A stretch of 64,000 nt of DNA from Albidovulum sp. (GCA_028823855.1 JAPPFL010000018.1:1-64000); one strand, 5' to 3'; shown: positions 18,479 to 28,505, numbered from the stretch's first letter. Program-made: numbers and translations. The notes: a model not told the origin generated them from the letters alone.

Positions 18479-19235
18479 GTGACAACCAGCAGGTTTGTCC
18501 TGACCGACCGAATGTGGGACGGGATCAAGGATATGCTTCCCGGCAGGCAGGGCTCGCCGGGAAGAACGGCGGCCGACAACCGCCTGTTTTTGGAAGCGGT
18601 GCTCTGGCGGGTTCGGACCGGATCGCCGTGGCGGGATCTTCCGTCGGAATTCGGCAACTGGAACAGCGTTTTCGTTCGCTTTCGGCGCTGGGCCGAGAAG
18701 GGGGTTTTCGAAGGCGTTTTCAAGGAGTTGTCCGGTTCGTTCGACCTTGAGTGGGCGCAAATGGACGGCGTCGCAGTCCGGGCGCGCGCGAAGGCTTCCG
18801 GCGGAAAGGGGGCTCTGCGGCGCAGCCGATCGTGCGATCCCGGGGAGGGCTGACGACAAAGTCGTGGCCCTTGTCGAAGCCTTGGGCTATCTGGTCCGTT
18901 TTGAGCCGGTTCCCGGAAAGGCGCACGATCTGGCGGGCTTGGCCCTTCCGCAGGGCGGCCCGGATATCGGGTCCCTGTTTGGCGACGAGGCCTTCGATGC
19001 CGATTGGCTGATTGAGAAGCTTGAAGCGCGCTACAGCGCGGCGGCAGTACCTTCGAAATTCAAAAGGGAAGTCAAGCGCAGCCACGACAGGGCGATGTAC
19101 GCATGGCGGCACCAGATCGAGAATTTATTTTCGATAATCAAGGAGCTCCGAGCAATTGCGACGCGCCGTGACAGGACTGTCGCCGGCTTCCGAGCCATCA
19201 TCATTCTCGCGGCGGGAGTGATCGCGGCGCGATGA
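18479..19235 (+). pseudogene. IS5-family transposase, frameshifted
   Basis: The transposase cuts and pastes the element using a DDE active site. Frame one (from 18479) codes the N-terminal DUF4096-like part (FVLTDRMWDGIKDMLPG, WRVRTGSPWRDLP) to AQMDGVAVRARAK. A -1 slip at the run GGAAAGGGGG (18800-18812) then continues as SRGGLTTK, which is the programmed shift usual in this group. Straight after, the frame must change again to read VVALVEALGYLVRF; one base appears to be missing near 18863. The rest runs intact through GDEAFDADWLIEKL and HQIENLFSIIKELRAIATR to the stop. The second shift is not programmed, so the copy is probably inactive. Confidence 0.82.
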
Positions 19236-19260
19236 AGCCAAGCGAATCAGGGTCCGTATT

Positions 19261-19270
19261 CAACAGGCCC
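19261..19270 (-). repeat. Right terminal inverted repeat of the IS5-family element
   Basis: CAACAGGCCC, the reverse complement of the left end at 18374-18383. Confidence 0.75.
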
Positions 19271-19415
19271 AAGTTCAAGAAAAACTAGTTCCCGGTTTTT
19301 TCTCGCGATATTGCCAACGAACCGCAAATGAAATGAATTCCTCTATCGTCTCTCACTCATTGAATTTCAGGACGGCAGGCGCGGTTTAGAGCCGCTTGCG
19401 CTTCGGCACCTGTGT

Positions 19416-20099
19416 TCAGTGATAGCTTCGCAGCAATCCTACGAGCCTTCCTTGAATCTCAACTCTCTCGGGCGAATAAATTTGAGTCGGATACGCCGGA
19501 TTGGCTGCTTCCAAAATAATTCTTCCCTCTTTCCGATAGAATTTTTTCAAGGTGGCTTCTTCTCGGTCTACGAGCGCAACGACAATTTCGCCATCGTCGG
19601 CAATATTTTGCGATTTGATCAATGCGGTGTCGCCGTCAAGTATTCCCTCGCCCGTCATCGATTCTCCCGAAACCAGTAGCGCGTAGTGATTGCCGGAAGA
19701 ACCGACCAAGCTTTCCGGGACACCAATGCGGGCCTCCTCGTGGCTAATCGCTTCAATCGGCGTTCCAGCAGCAATTCGGCCCATAAGCGGAAGTTGGGCA
19801 ATTGCGGATCCGGCGACAGCTCTTGCAGTTTCCGCAACTTTGCGGCCAACGACCTGCCGCAATTCCGAAGCATCTCGCTGCAGGGCAGTGGGAAGCTTTA
19901 CGACTTCGATTGCTCGAGCGCGATAGGGCAGCTTGCTGATATAGCCGCGTTCCTCAAGTGCCGAAATCAATCGATGTACTCCGGATTTCGACTTCAGTTT
20001 AAGTTCGTCCTTCATTTCGTCGAATGACGGCGGAATCCCATTTTCCTCAATTTTGGTATGGAGAAGTTTCAGCAGTTCCAGTTGTTTTTTCGTCAGCAT
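19416..20099 (-). CDS. lexA: LexA repressor (SOS regulator)
   Basis: LexA represses DNA-damage genes and cuts itself when RecA filaments form. The 227-residue protein has an N-terminal winged helix (LTKKQLELLKLLHTKIEENGIPPSFDEM at the start, SKSGVHRLISALEERGYI as the recognition part) and a C-terminal S24 peptidase domain. Visible are the Ala-Gly cleavage site (GRIAAGTP, about residue 109), the nucleophile serine in VSGESMTGEGI and the lysine in EATLKKFYRKEG. Its own operator lies upstream at 20140-20165. It sits downstream of moeA on the same strand, 171 bp apart, so it has its own promoter. Confidence 0.96.
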   Translation of the reverse strand: MLTKKQLELLKLLHTKIEENGIPPSFDEMKDELKLKSKSGVHRLISALEERGYISKLPYRARAIEVVKLPTALQRDASELRQVVGRKVAETARAVAGSAIAQLPLMGRIAAGTPIEAISHEEARIGVPESLVGSSGNHYALLVSGESMTGEGILDGDTALIKSQNIADDGEIVVALVDREEATLKKFYRKEGRIILEAANPAYPTQIYSPERVEIQGRLVGLLRSYH

Positions 20100-20139
20100 G
20101 GCGTTTCGTCTCTGTGTGGCGAATTTTAATTCACTCAGT

Positions 20140-20165
20140 GTTCGCCGGGAGTTCTATCACTGTTC
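20140..20165. promoter_or_regulatory. Tandem LexA operators (alphaproteobacterial SOS boxes)
   Basis: Three GTTC tetramers spaced exactly 7 nt apart: GTTC at 20140-20143, 20151-20154 and 20162-20165. They make two overlapping GTTC-N7-GTTC sites, the alphaproteobacterial LexA operator. They lie 41-66 nt upstream of the lexA start and so should autoregulate it. Relative to lexA the motif reads GAAC-N7-GAAC. Confidence 0.88.
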
Positions 20166-20270
20166 CGGTTTCTCGTCAACAATGAATTGTCGCAATGCGT
20201 TACTTCAAAATCGATTGAATGATCGGCTCAATTGCCATGCCGATTACTTTGGTAGCGAATTTGAGAGAAG

Positions 20271-21464
20271 CTAGGGATGCCTTCGCAGGTCAATGAATTC
20301 TATGTCGGCGCTCGTTTTCAAAGCGGCATCGTACGAGGGCCGAATAGCAAGAGCATTCGCAGATGCCATGACGCTTAGCAGCGAACTATCCTGCCTTTGA
20401 AATACCCGCAGAAAAGGATACGCGGTTTCATTTTCTACCAGCGCTCTCATGTAATGTTCGCGAGGACCATTCGAGCCAAGCGGGTTAACAAGCCGTCCCA
20501 ATTTCCTAGCCCGGCGCTTTGATCCTAGTCCGAGCATCGCGGCTATCAAAGGTACTCCAAAGACATGCGCGCAAACGATAGAGGACACCGGATTGCCTGG
20601 ATATGCGAGAAACATCGCATTGCCGAGTACGCCTGCCAGCAAGGGCTTGCCTGGTCGCATGGCCACGCCATGGAAAAGCAATTTAATGCCGAGCGATTCC
20701 GCGATTTTGCGCACGAGATCGTATTTTCCCACTGAAGCGCCGCCGATCGTAACAATTACGTCGGCATCTTCGGCAAGCCCGATTGCCGTCGATAGAGAGA
20801 GTTCATTGTCTCTGGCGATCGGAAGTATCCGGATTTCCGCTCCCGCTTCCTCAAAGATGCCTTTCAAAGCAAACGAGTTTGATGCGATTATTTTGCTCGG
20901 GTCATTTTCTCCCGGCATGGCAAGCTCGTTTCCCGTCGAGAGCAGTGCGACGACGGGTCGCCGATATACTGGAATCTTGGCGTAATTCATCGAAGCCAGC
21001 AAAGCGGTGTCGACGGGAGTAAGCCTTTTAGGAGCTTCAACCGCCGAGCCAATGCTAAAGTCACCGCCGGCGGGTCGAACGAAAGAATCCGATTCGATCT
21101 CACTTCGAAGTCTCAGGCGCGATCCGTTTCTATCAGCGTCTTCCTGGATCACCACATGGTCGCAGCCGTCGGGAAGAGGGGCACCTGTAAAAATCCGAAC
21201 AGCTTGGCCGCTGCGAACCCTTTGGTTAAAAACTTCTCCAGCCGAAACTTCACCGATGATTTTTAATTCGGCACGCGGCTTAGCATCCGATTTCCGAACC
21301 GCATATCCGTCCATGGCTGACGCATCGAAAGGAGGCTGGTCGCGATTTGCGACAAGTCGACGGGACAGGACCCGACCGCAAGCGTCATGAATCGAAACAT
21401 ATTCGGCTTCAACCTTGGGAAGCGATTCGAATATCCTCGCTAGCGCATCGTCTACAGGGATCAT
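20271..21464 (-). CDS. moeA: Molybdopterin molybdenumtransferase MoeA
   Basis: MoeA inserts molybdate into adenylylated molybdopterin, the last step of molybdenum cofactor synthesis. The 397-residue protein has [30 protein letters not shown] (residues about 27-56), GRMKPG-type segments, [13 protein letters not shown] near residue 95 and the MPT-binding subdomain with [11 protein letters not shown] (near 175) and [16 protein letters not shown] (near 235). It overlaps moaC by 4 bp (ATGA), so both are made together. Confidence 0.95.
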   Translation of the reverse strand: MIPVDDALARIFESLPKVEAEYVSIHDACGRVLSRRLVANRDQPPFDASAMDGYAVRKSDAKPRAELKIIGEVSAGEVFNQRVRSGQAVRIFTGAPLPDGCDHVVIQEDADRNGSRLRLRSEIESDSFVRPAGGDFSIGSAVEAPKRLTPVDTALLASMNYAKIPVYRRPVVALLSTGNELAMPGENDPSKIIASNSFALKGIFEEAGAEIRILPIARDNELSLSTAIGLAEDADVIVTIGGASVGKYDLVRKIAESLGIKLLFHGVAMRPGKPLLAGVLGNAMFLAYPGNPVSSIVCAHVFGVPLIAAMLGLGSKRRARKLGRLVNPLGSNGPREHYMRALVENETAYPFLRVFQRQDSSLLSVMASANALAIRPSYDAALKTSADIEFIDLRRHP

Positions 21465-21940
21465 TGCCGTCCCACGAATCGCCCTGATTTTCCGCCCTCT
21501 TTGAAGGCAAGTCGAATTTCGCCGATTTCCATCGTTCGATCGGCGGACTTCGTCATGTCGTAAATTGTTAGCGCCGCCACGGAAACTGCCGTCAATGCTT
21601 CCATTTCAACGCCGGTTCGTCCCGTCGAAACAGCTGTCGATACAATTTCAACTGTGGAATCATTGCCGTTCAATGAAAATTCCACTGCTACTTTTGACAA
21701 TGGCAGTGGATGGCACAGTGGTATCAGATCGCTGGTTCGCTTAGCGCCGGCAATTCCCGCTATTCGTGCAACGGCAAGTACATCGCCTTTTCCGGCGCGT
21801 CCCTCTCCGATCATCTCGAGAGTCGACGCAGCCATCTTTACTGAACCTTTCGCAATTGCTGTTCTCTTGGTCACAGGCTTTTCGGAAACGTCAACCATGC
21901 TTGCTTTGCCCGAAGCATCGAAATGCGAGAGTTTATTCAT
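21461..21940 (-). CDS. moaC: Cyclic pyranopterin monophosphate synthase MoaC
   Basis: MoaC converts 3',8-cyclo-GTP (made by MoaA) to cyclic pyranopterin monophosphate in molybdenum cofactor synthesis. The 159-residue product is of normal length and contains the family motifs [16 protein letters not shown] at the N-terminus, [14 protein letters not shown] near residue 71, and [24 protein letters not shown] near residue 109, which line the active site. It sits 18 bp downstream of trpC and overlaps moeA. No moaA is present in this window. Confidence 0.96.
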   Translation of the reverse strand: MNKLSHFDASGKASMVDVSEKPVTKRTAIAKGSVKMAASTLEMIGEGRAGKGDVLAVARIAGIAGAKRTSDLIPLCHPLPLSKVAVEFSLNGNDSTVEIVSTAVSTGRTGVEMEALTAVSVAALTIYDMTKSADRTMEIGEIRLAFKEGGKSGRFVGRQ

Positions 21941-21958
21941 TCGTCGTGTCCTGGCAAA

Positions 21959-22795
21959 TTAGCGGCCTAAATGATCTCGTTCCATTTTGGCTTGCGCCTC
22001 GGCGGGTTCACCGGCTAGCAGTTTCCGCAGCGCATGTGCGATTTTCTTTTCTCTCATAAGGCTTTCGCCAATAAGGAAGCATCGCGCTCCTGAACATGCC
22101 AAAGTCTCGAGATGAGCCGGTTCCCAGATACCCGATTCCGAGACGATTGTTCGATCTGCCGGTATAAGCGGCGCAAGTCGAACGGTAGTTTCAATGTCAA
22201 CGCGGAACGTATTGAGATCCCGATTGTTTACTCCAATCAAAGGCGATCGCAGTTTTAATGCCCGTTCGACTTCGCGCTCATTATGAACTTCGATTAGAAC
22301 GTCGAGGCCAATTTCGAAAGCGGAATTTTCGAGCTCGGCGGCCAATACATCGTCGACCATAGCGAGAATTATCAGTACGCAGTCCGCGCCGATAGAACGT
22401 GATTCGATAATCTGATACGGATCGAGCATAAAATCTTTGCGGATCAGTGGAAGAGTGGCAGCTTCCCTGGCTTCCTTCAGGTGCTCGGGAGAGCCTTGGA
22501 AACTTGGAGAATCTGTCAATACCGAAATGCAGGCGGCTCCGCCGGATTCATACTCCCTCGCAATCGACGACGGCAAGAAATCGTCGCGTATCAATCCTTT
22601 GGACGGGCTGGCCTTTTTTATTTCGGCAATTATCCCGTATCCGCTTTTGCTCCTACCAACTAGCTTTTCGGCAAATCCGCGTGTCGACGGGGCGCTGCGC
22701 ACAATTTTCGCCAGCTGCGAGAACGGCAGTTCCTTTGAGAGTTTTCGAACCTCTTCTCTTTTGTAGCTGGCGATCCGGTCGAGGATCGAGCTCAT
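21959..22795 (-). CDS. trpC: Indole-3-glycerol-phosphate synthase TrpC
   Basis: TrpC closes the indole ring in tryptophan synthesis, turning CdRP into indole-3-glycerol phosphate. The 278-residue TIM-barrel enzyme shows [13 protein letters not shown] (residues about 55-67, with catalytic lysine), [13 protein letters not shown] near residue 116, [14 protein letters not shown] near residue 168, [17 protein letters not shown] near residue 189 and VSESGIW near residue 215. It overlaps trpD by 4 bp. It is a stand-alone TrpC, not fused to TrpF. Confidence 0.96.
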   Translation of the reverse strand: MSSILDRIASYKREEVRKLSKELPFSQLAKIVRSAPSTRGFAEKLVGRSKSGYGIIAEIKKASPSKGLIRDDFLPSSIAREYESGGAACISVLTDSPSFQGSPEHLKEAREAATLPLIRKDFMLDPYQIIESRSIGADCVLIILAMVDDVLAAELENSAFEIGLDVLIEVHNEREVERALKLRSPLIGVNNRDLNTFRVDIETTVRLAPLIPADRTIVSESGIWEPAHLETLACSGARCFLIGESLMREKKIAHALRKLLAGEPAEAQAKMERDHLGR

Positions 22796-23814
22796 CTTGC
22801 TAAATCCGAAGTAAATTTAGCTAGCGATTCGACTTTATTTTTCGCTTTTCCGCTGTCGATCGCTTCGGCGGCGATTTCCGCGCCTTCGACAAGGGACCCC
22901 GCCTTGTCGGCAATGACGAGAGCTGCCGCGGACCCGAGCAAGACGGCATCCCTGTAGCCGGAAGGCTCGCCGTCTAGCAGCGCGCGCAGCGCAGCTGCGT
23001 TTTCGTTGGGCGAGCCGCCGCGGATCGAGTCGAAAGGATGTTGCGGCAGGCCTGCGTCTTCCGGCGCGATTTCCCTGCGGACGACTTCGCCATTTTCCAA
23101 AGCGGCAATATCGGTGGGTCCGCATATCGAAATTTCGTCGGTGCCGTCCCGGCCGTTCACAACCCAGGCCGACCGGGACCCTAGCGCGCCTAGCGTACGG
23201 GCCATGGGTTCGATCAAGTCTTTCGAAAACGCGCCGCACAAATGCGTCTTTACGCCGGCAGGGTTTGTGAGCGGTCCAAGAATATTGAAGATCGTGCGCG
23301 TTCCGAGTTCTCGTCGAACCGACATGACGTGGCGTGTCGCGGGATGGTGCATAGGCGCCATCATAAAGCAAATGCCGGTAGCCGCGAGAGCTCCCTCGGC
23401 GACTTCAGGAGGCGACATGACATACACGCCGAGTTCTTCGAGCACATCGGCTGCGCCCGATTTCGACGACAGATTCCGGTTGCCGTGCTTCGCAACGATT
23501 ACGCCCGCGCCAGCAACGACAATTGCAGCGGCCGTCGAAATATTCAATGTACCCTTGCCGTCGCCGCCCGTTCCGACGATGTCGATGGCGTCAGGCGGCG
23601 CCTTGACCGCGTTGCACTTCCTGCGCATTACCGCCGCCGCCGCGGCGTATTCCTCGACTGTTTCCCCGCGCGTTCGCAGTGCCATGAGAAGTCCGCCGGC
23701 CTGCGCGGGCGTCGCCTCTCCGTTCATCATGATTTCGAATGCGGCTTCCGCCTCCGAGCGGCCAAGCTCCCGTTCGGCTGCCGCAGCGATCAAATTTTGG
23801 AAATTTCCGCTCAT
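22792..23814 (-). CDS. trpD: Anthranilate phosphoribosyltransferase TrpD
   Basis: TrpD transfers phosphoribose from PRPP to anthranilate. The 340-residue class III phosphoribosyltransferase has [17 protein letters not shown] (near residue 78), [22 protein letters not shown] (near residue 108), and [12 protein letters not shown] (near residue 175), all signature blocks for PRPP and anthranilate binding. It begins 5 bp after trpG and overlaps trpC at its end, consistent with a tight trp transcript. Confidence 0.96.
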   Translation of the reverse strand: MSGNFQNLIAAAAERELGRSEAEAAFEIMMNGEATPAQAGGLLMALRTRGETVEEYAAAAAVMRRKCNAVKAPPDAIDIVGTGGDGKGTLNISTAAAIVVAGAGVIVAKHGNRNLSSKSGAADVLEELGVYVMSPPEVAEGALAATGICFMMAPMHHPATRHVMSVRRELGTRTIFNILGPLTNPAGVKTHLCGAFSKDLIEPMARTLGALGSRSAWVVNGRDGTDEISICGPTDIAALENGEVVRREIAPEDAGLPQHPFDSIRGGSPNENAAALRALLDGEPSGYRDAVLLGSAAALVIADKAGSLVEGAEIAAEAIDSGKAKNKVESLAKFTSDLAR

Positions 23815-23819
23815 GCGAT

Positions 23820-24392
23820 TTACCTCGATTCCGCTAAAAAGGCCTCAAGGATTCTATGGCCGTACTGCGAGGCTATGCTTTCGGGGTGAAATTGAACTCC
23901 GTGAATGGGCAGGTCCCTATGCCGAACGCCCATGACGGTGCCGTCGTCGATCCAGGATGTTACTTCCAGAGTCTCCGGCAAACTTTTTCTTTCGACAATT
24001 AGCGAGTGGTAGCGCGTCGCCTCAAAGGGGCAGGGGAGCCCCTTGAACAGCCCGGTTTCGCGGTGAAAGATTGGCGCGGTTTTGCCATGGACGATTTCGC
24101 CGCATTGGACGACTTTGCCACCGAACGCCTGGCCGATCGCCTGATGCCCCAGGCAAACTCCGAGCAGCGGCATACGCGCTGCGGCCGCCTCCTCCACGAG
24201 TTGAAGACAGATGCCCGCGCTTTCGGGTTTACCCGGACCTGGCGATACGACAATCGCCTCGGGCTTCAACCCGATTGCCTCCTCGGCAGATAGAACATCG
24301 TTGCGCCTGACCACAATGTCCGCTCCCAACTCGCCAAGATAGTGAACAAGGTTGTAGGTAAAGCTATCGTAATTGTCGATCAAAAGCAGCAT
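23820..24392 (-). CDS. trpG: Anthranilate synthase glutaminase subunit TrpG
   Basis: TrpG releases ammonia from glutamine for TrpE. The 190-residue class I amidotransferase opens with [21 protein letters not shown] and has the oxyanion strand PGPGKP, the nucleophile cysteine in [17 protein letters not shown] (near residue 80) and the catalytic His-Glu in GVQFHPESI (near residue 170). Sequence resembles PabA as well, but the trp neighbours favour TrpG; it may serve both pathways. It lies 100 bp downstream of trpE, with no clear gene between. Confidence 0.93.
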   Translation of the reverse strand: MLLLIDNYDSFTYNLVHYLGELGADIVVRRNDVLSAEEAIGLKPEAIVVSPGPGKPESAGICLQLVEEAAAARMPLLGVCLGHQAIGQAFGGKVVQCGEIVHGKTAPIFHRETGLFKGLPCPFEATRYHSLIVERKSLPETLEVTSWIDDGTVMGVRHRDLPIHGVQFHPESIASQYGHRILEAFLAESR

Positions 24393-24492
24393 ATTAGCCT
24401 AACCGTTCAGTCATTTCGACAAGTCGCGGCCGAGTTGCGACGCGACGGCGAAGCTCGCGTTTCGTATCCGAGGGAACATCGACCCCCATAGC

Positions 24493-25998
24493 CTAATTGC
24501 CGAATCCGAACAGCGACGCGTCGGCCGCCGCCCGTCGAAGCGCCATCGATTTGTTGACCGCTTCCTGCCATTCGGTTTCCGGATCGCTATCATGTACAAC
24601 GCCGCCGCCCGCCTGAATATGCAGCATGCAGTCCTTTAGCACGGCCGTACGGAGCGCGATGCACATGTCCATGTCGCCGTTCGCCGAAAAATAGCCCACG
24701 CCTCCTCCATAGACGCATCGCTTTTCGCGTTCGAGTTCATCGATGATTTCCATGGCGCGAACCTTCGGCGCTCCCGAAACAGTGCCCGCCGGCAGCCCCG
24801 CCAGCAATGCGGAAAGAGCATCGTGGTCGTCGGAAAGTTCTCCGACGACGTTCGATACGATGTGCATGACATGCGAATAGCGTTCGATTACAAACTTTTC
24901 CGTGGGTCGCACGGTTCCCGTTTTGGCTACCCTGCCGACATCGTTCCGACCCAGGTCAAGCAGCATCAAATGCTCGGCCCGCTCCTTTTCATCGGCCAAA
25001 AGTTCAGCTTCCATTCCCCGGTCGCTTTCCGCGTCCATACCGCGAGGCCGCGTTCCCGCTATCGGCCTTATGGTAACTTCATTCCCGAACACGCGCACCA
25101 AAATCTCCGGGCTTGAGCCAACGACCTGAAAATCGCCGAAATTGAAGAAAAACATAAACGGAGAAGGATTTGTCCTTCTCAGCGCTCGATAGAAATAAAA
25201 GGGCGGCAACGTGAATTCCTGCGACCATCGCTGGCTCGGAACTACTTGAAAAATGTCGCCCACTTTAATGTACTCCTTCGCCCGGCGCACGATTTCCATG
25301 TAGCCGGACTTGTCGAACACCGCATTCGGTTCGACCATCGTCGCCGGCGATCCAAGATTTCTACTGATTTCTCGCGGCGCATTCTCAAGATCCCTTATCG
25401 CGTCCATGACTCGGTTCGCGGCGCGATCATAGGCGTCGCGCGCCTCGACCTCGGCTGTGGCCCAAACCGGGCTTACAACGGTCACTTCGCTCTTGACGCC
25501 GTCAAGAACTGCGATCACGGACGGGCGGAGAAACAATGCGTCCGGGATATTCAGCGTGTCCGGATTAACTTCGGGAAGGTGTTCGACCAAGCGAACCATA
25601 TCGTACCCGAGATATCCGAAAATTCCGGCGGAACTGGCGGGAAGCCCGGCAGGCAGGTCTATCCTGCTTTCGTCGAGCAAGCTCCTTAGTGAATCCAGCG
25701 GCCGGAACTGATCGGGTTCAAAACTGCCGCGATCGAATTGCGCGTTCCTGTTGACCAACGCCTGATCGCTTCGGCACTTCCAGATCAGATCGGGCTTTAT
25801 TCCTACGATAGAATAGCGGCCGCGAATTTCTCCTCCGGTAACCGACTCGAGGATAAAGCTATACTCGCGCGCGGCCGCCAGCTTGTACATAAGCGATACC
25901 GGCGTATCGAGGTCGGCCGCGAGCAACGCGTAAACAACCTGGTTTCGTCCGGCGTCATATTCGCGAACGAAATCTTCAAATGAAGGAAGCAGAAACAA
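24493..25998 (-). CDS. trpE: Anthranilate synthase component I TrpE
   Basis: TrpE makes anthranilate from chorismate with ammonia supplied by TrpG. The 501-residue chorismate-binding enzyme has an N-terminal domain with TPVSLMYKLA and LESVTGGEIRGRYSIVG (the LLES-type tryptophan feedback region near residue 50), and the catalytic part with PSPFMFFFNFG, IRPIAGTRPRG, DLGRNDVGRV and AGTVSGAPKVRAMEII. The start is TTG 25998; no earlier in-frame start exists after the ppiD stop. That start lies 12 bp past the ppiD stop and in the same frame. Feedback control by tryptophan is likely; no leader peptide could be placed because of the short gap. Confidence 0.95.
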   Translation of the reverse strand: MFLLPSFEDFVREYDAGRNQVVYALLAADLDTPVSLMYKLAAAREYSFILESVTGGEIRGRYSIVGIKPDLIWKCRSDQALVNRNAQFDRGSFEPDQFRPLDSLRSLLDESRIDLPAGLPASSAGIFGYLGYDMVRLVEHLPEVNPDTLNIPDALFLRPSVIAVLDGVKSEVTVVSPVWATAEVEARDAYDRAANRVMDAIRDLENAPREISRNLGSPATMVEPNAVFDKSGYMEIVRRAKEYIKVGDIFQVVPSQRWSQEFTLPPFYFYRALRRTNPSPFMFFFNFGDFQVVGSSPEILVRVFGNEVTIRPIAGTRPRGMDAESDRGMEAELLADEKERAEHLMLLDLGRNDVGRVAKTGTVRPTEKFVIERYSHVMHIVSNVVGELSDDHDALSALLAGLPAGTVSGAPKVRAMEIIDELEREKRCVYGGGVGYFSANGDMDMCIALRTAVLKDCMLHIQAGGGVVHDSDPETEWQEAVNKSMALRRAAADASLFGFGN

Positions 25999-26010
25999 GG
26001 CTCGGCCAAC

Positions 26011-27864
26011 TTACTGCAATTGCGCGTGGACCGCGTCAATTATTGCCTGATCCAGGCTCATTCCCGCATCGAACCGTATCGCGTCTGCGTAGATGTGAAA
26101 GGCGTTGAGACCCAGTTCTCTGCCGGCTTGAGCCTCGAGACCTTCCTTGGTGTCCAGCGCTTCGGCGGAATCGAGGTCGTAGGCGTGAATTGTTTCAAGC
26201 CGCGCCAGCGCAACGCCCGAACCATGTTCGAAAACCGCGCTTTCGCCACTCTCCAACTTGAATATTTCCGCCACAAGTCCAAAGGGGACGCCGGGCTCAA
26301 AGAACGTCCGCTGAGCTTCCTCAACCACATTTGTAGTCAGATCCAGATCCGCGAAACTCTTGCCGCCTTCGAGCTCGCTTTCGAAATTCTCGGCCGTTTC
26401 GATGGCTAGCTTCCGTGCCTTTTCTCTAAATGCCTCGGTCTCGGCCTCGCTCCGAACTTCGGAAAGGGGCTTAAGCCTCGGCGGTAAGACGCCGTCCAGC
26501 CGAATCGCGAAAACTCCCCCGTTGTCGAGTTCGCTCAACTCGGGGAAATCCGACGCATCAACGGCTTCGGCTACTTGCCGAAATTCGAAGAATTCGGCTA
26601 TTTCGCCTTCGGAATCCGAGTTGAAATCGATTGACGCGAGCTGCATGTCGGTTTCAGCTGCAAGCTCTTCCAGCGTTGCGCCCGCCGCCAGCCTGTCCTC
26701 AATATCTTCAAGGCTATCGGCAATATCCAGCCGCGCATTTTCGAGCGCCAGCTCCGCTTCTAGTTCGGCTCGAACGCTTTCGAATTCAGTGGCTTGAGCA
26801 TTTAGAACGGCCAGGACGTTGAATAGGGCGGGGCCAAATTTAGATTCCGCCGGGCCGGCGATTCCGGGCTCGGTAAGAGCAAATACGACTTCTCCTCCCT
26901 CCAAAGCGAGTTCTTCTCGTTCAACCGTTCCCAAGTTGACATCTTCGGGAGTCAATCCCTTTTCCTGAATCAATCCCTCAAAGTCGATTGCGCCGCTTTC
27001 GATTCGCGACAGGGCTGCTTCGGCCGCGGAACGGCTCGAAAAAACAAGACGTTCGACGATACGCCTTTCCGGAACAACGTAAATGCTTGATTTTTCTTCA
27101 AACAAGTCGCGAACTTCCGAATCCGAAACCGAGGCTTGGTCCGCGATCATATCGGGCGTCAGCCAAGCATAGGTGATTTGCTTCGTTTCCGGCACAGTGA
27201 AATTGGCCTCATGCTCGTCATAGAATGCCTTCACTTCCGCATCGCTAACTTCCGATACCTGCGACATAACGCTTTCGACCGCCATATCCGCCCATTCGAA
27301 AGTTCGCTTTTCCAGGAAATACGACATCAAAGTCTCGGTATAGGCATCCGGCACCTGGAGGGAGCCGCCCGCAGCCTGCTGAAGCAAAAGCCTCGTCTTT
27401 TCTTCGCGGATAATGTCGTCGTATTCGCCGGCGGTCAAACCGAGGCGCTCTAGCGCGAATTCGTACGCCGATACGTCAAATGCCCCGTCCGTTCCCTTGA
27501 AGCGGTCTGACTGCCTCAGCTCTTCTACAACGGTTTTGTCCCCCACCGATACGCCGATCCGGTTCGCTTCGTTGTCCAGCGACGCATTCAGCACTACGCC
27601 GCGCAGCGCGACCTGGTCGAGTCCGAACTGTTGAATTTCGAATAGCGACGGAACTTGCCCGGTCCTGGCCTGGAAACGGTTTATCTCGCCCTGCAAGACC
27701 TGCGCATATTCCTGTACAGTGATTTCCTCGTCGCCGACCGAGCCAATTGACTGCACGGTCGAAGTAAAATTTCCGATGCCGAACCCGGCCAATCCCAGGA
27801 CTAGGAGGCCGACAAGCACGTAGACCAGTAAATTGGCACTTTTGCTGCGAAACGCTTTTGCCAT
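26011..27864 (-). CDS. ppiD: PpiD-like periplasmic folding factor (SurA/parvulin family)
   Basis: PpiD-type proteins sit in the inner membrane facing the periplasm and help newly exported proteins fold. The 617-residue product has a short cytoplasmic tail, one membrane helix (LLVYVLVGLLVLGLAGFGIG, residues about 12-31), a SurA-N-like region (ITVQEYAQVLQGEINRFQ...), and a parvulin-like segment from about residue 260 (VVPERRIVERLVFSS, GAIDFEGLIQEKGL) with a second copy-like C-terminal part. The sequence is acidic and poorly conserved, so isomerase activity is uncertain. AGGTGAAAG precedes the ATG. Position next to the trp genes matches related genomes. Confidence 0.88.
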   Translation of the reverse strand: MAKAFRSKSANLLVYVLVGLLVLGLAGFGIGNFTSTVQSIGSVGDEEITVQEYAQVLQGEINRFQARTGQVPSLFEIQQFGLDQVALRGVVLNASLDNEANRIGVSVGDKTVVEELRQSDRFKGTDGAFDVSAYEFALERLGLTAGEYDDIIREEKTRLLLQQAAGGSLQVPDAYTETLMSYFLEKRTFEWADMAVESVMSQVSEVSDAEVKAFYDEHEANFTVPETKQITYAWLTPDMIADQASVSDSEVRDLFEEKSSIYVVPERRIVERLVFSSRSAAEAALSRIESGAIDFEGLIQEKGLTPEDVNLGTVEREELALEGGEVVFALTEPGIAGPAESKFGPALFNVLAVLNAQATEFESVRAELEAELALENARLDIADSLEDIEDRLAAGATLEELAAETDMQLASIDFNSDSEGEIAEFFEFRQVAEAVDASDFPELSELDNGGVFAIRLDGVLPPRLKPLSEVRSEAETEAFREKARKLAIETAENFESELEGGKSFADLDLTTNVVEEAQRTFFEPGVPFGLVAEIFKLESGESAVFEHGSGVALARLETIHAYDLDSAEALDTKEGLEAQAGRELGLNAFHIYADAIRFDAGMSLDQAIIDAVHAQLQ

Positions 27865-28505
27865 CTTTCACCTGTTTTACGAGAAGAACGCGGGGGGTAC
27901 TAAACGCGTGCCACGTTAATTTCAAGCGCAGCGGAAGAATTGTGCTTAAGTCATCGCGTTTTAGGCCGTTTGCGTGGTCGGTCTTTGGAACAGCTACGCG
28001 TCGGATTGAGTTGAAGGATAAAGCAAACGGAACCCGCAGCTAGAAACGCAGCGCTGAATTATGCCCGTCGACACACTCTGCCGCGGACGATGCGCACAAT
28101 TGTCCCGACGAAAATTCAAATATACTTTACTGTTCGCGTTCTATGCGCTTGGCTCATCCAACGCGATGAAGTTCAAATTTCCTATCTACGGATTTTCGAT
28201 CTCGCGCGGCTCGAATAGCGACGCGCTACATTTCGCGCAGTTTTCCGGCCGCAGATTTCGAACCGGTGCGGAACAGGCTCTTTGACCGCTATGGTGCGCT
28301 GGCTGCCGACCGTACCGCAATTTCCGGTCCGAATCGCAACTGCCCGTTTGCTTGCGATTCTACCTTAAAATATTCCAACGATCGAAAATCTTCAGTTAGA
28401 AGCTTATATGCCGGCGATACTTCTCAATTCGCCTGGGTATGGCGCCCGTTCGAATTCCGTCTCGGTCGCAGCCGGACGGCAGTCGACTGCGGTCACGTAC
28501 CGGAT
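27865..28505. other. Unassigned intergenic stretch
   Basis: About 640 bp between ppiD and the aminotransferase with no frame that I can support. In relatives tpiA often lies upstream of ppiD. No TpiA motif is visible here. It must contain the ppiD promoter on the minus strand, but no strong box was identified. Confidence 0.4.

Larger units (their letters stand above)
18374..19270 (+). mobile_element. IS5-family (IS427-like) insertion sequence, degenerate
   Basis: An 897-bp element carrying a broken DDE transposase. Its ends are inverted repeats: GGGCCTGTTG at 18374-18383 and CAACAGGCCC at 19261-19270. Further in, TGATTCG also matches, so the repeat is about 28 bp with mismatches in the middle. 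Size, orientation and the two-frame transposase fit the IS427 group. No clear target duplication is seen on the flanks. It lies between gltX and lexA. Confidence 0.8.

Noticed and set aside
23006-23935. 309-codon plus-strand frame
   Set aside because: Antisense to trpD; composition is a mirror of the real gene.
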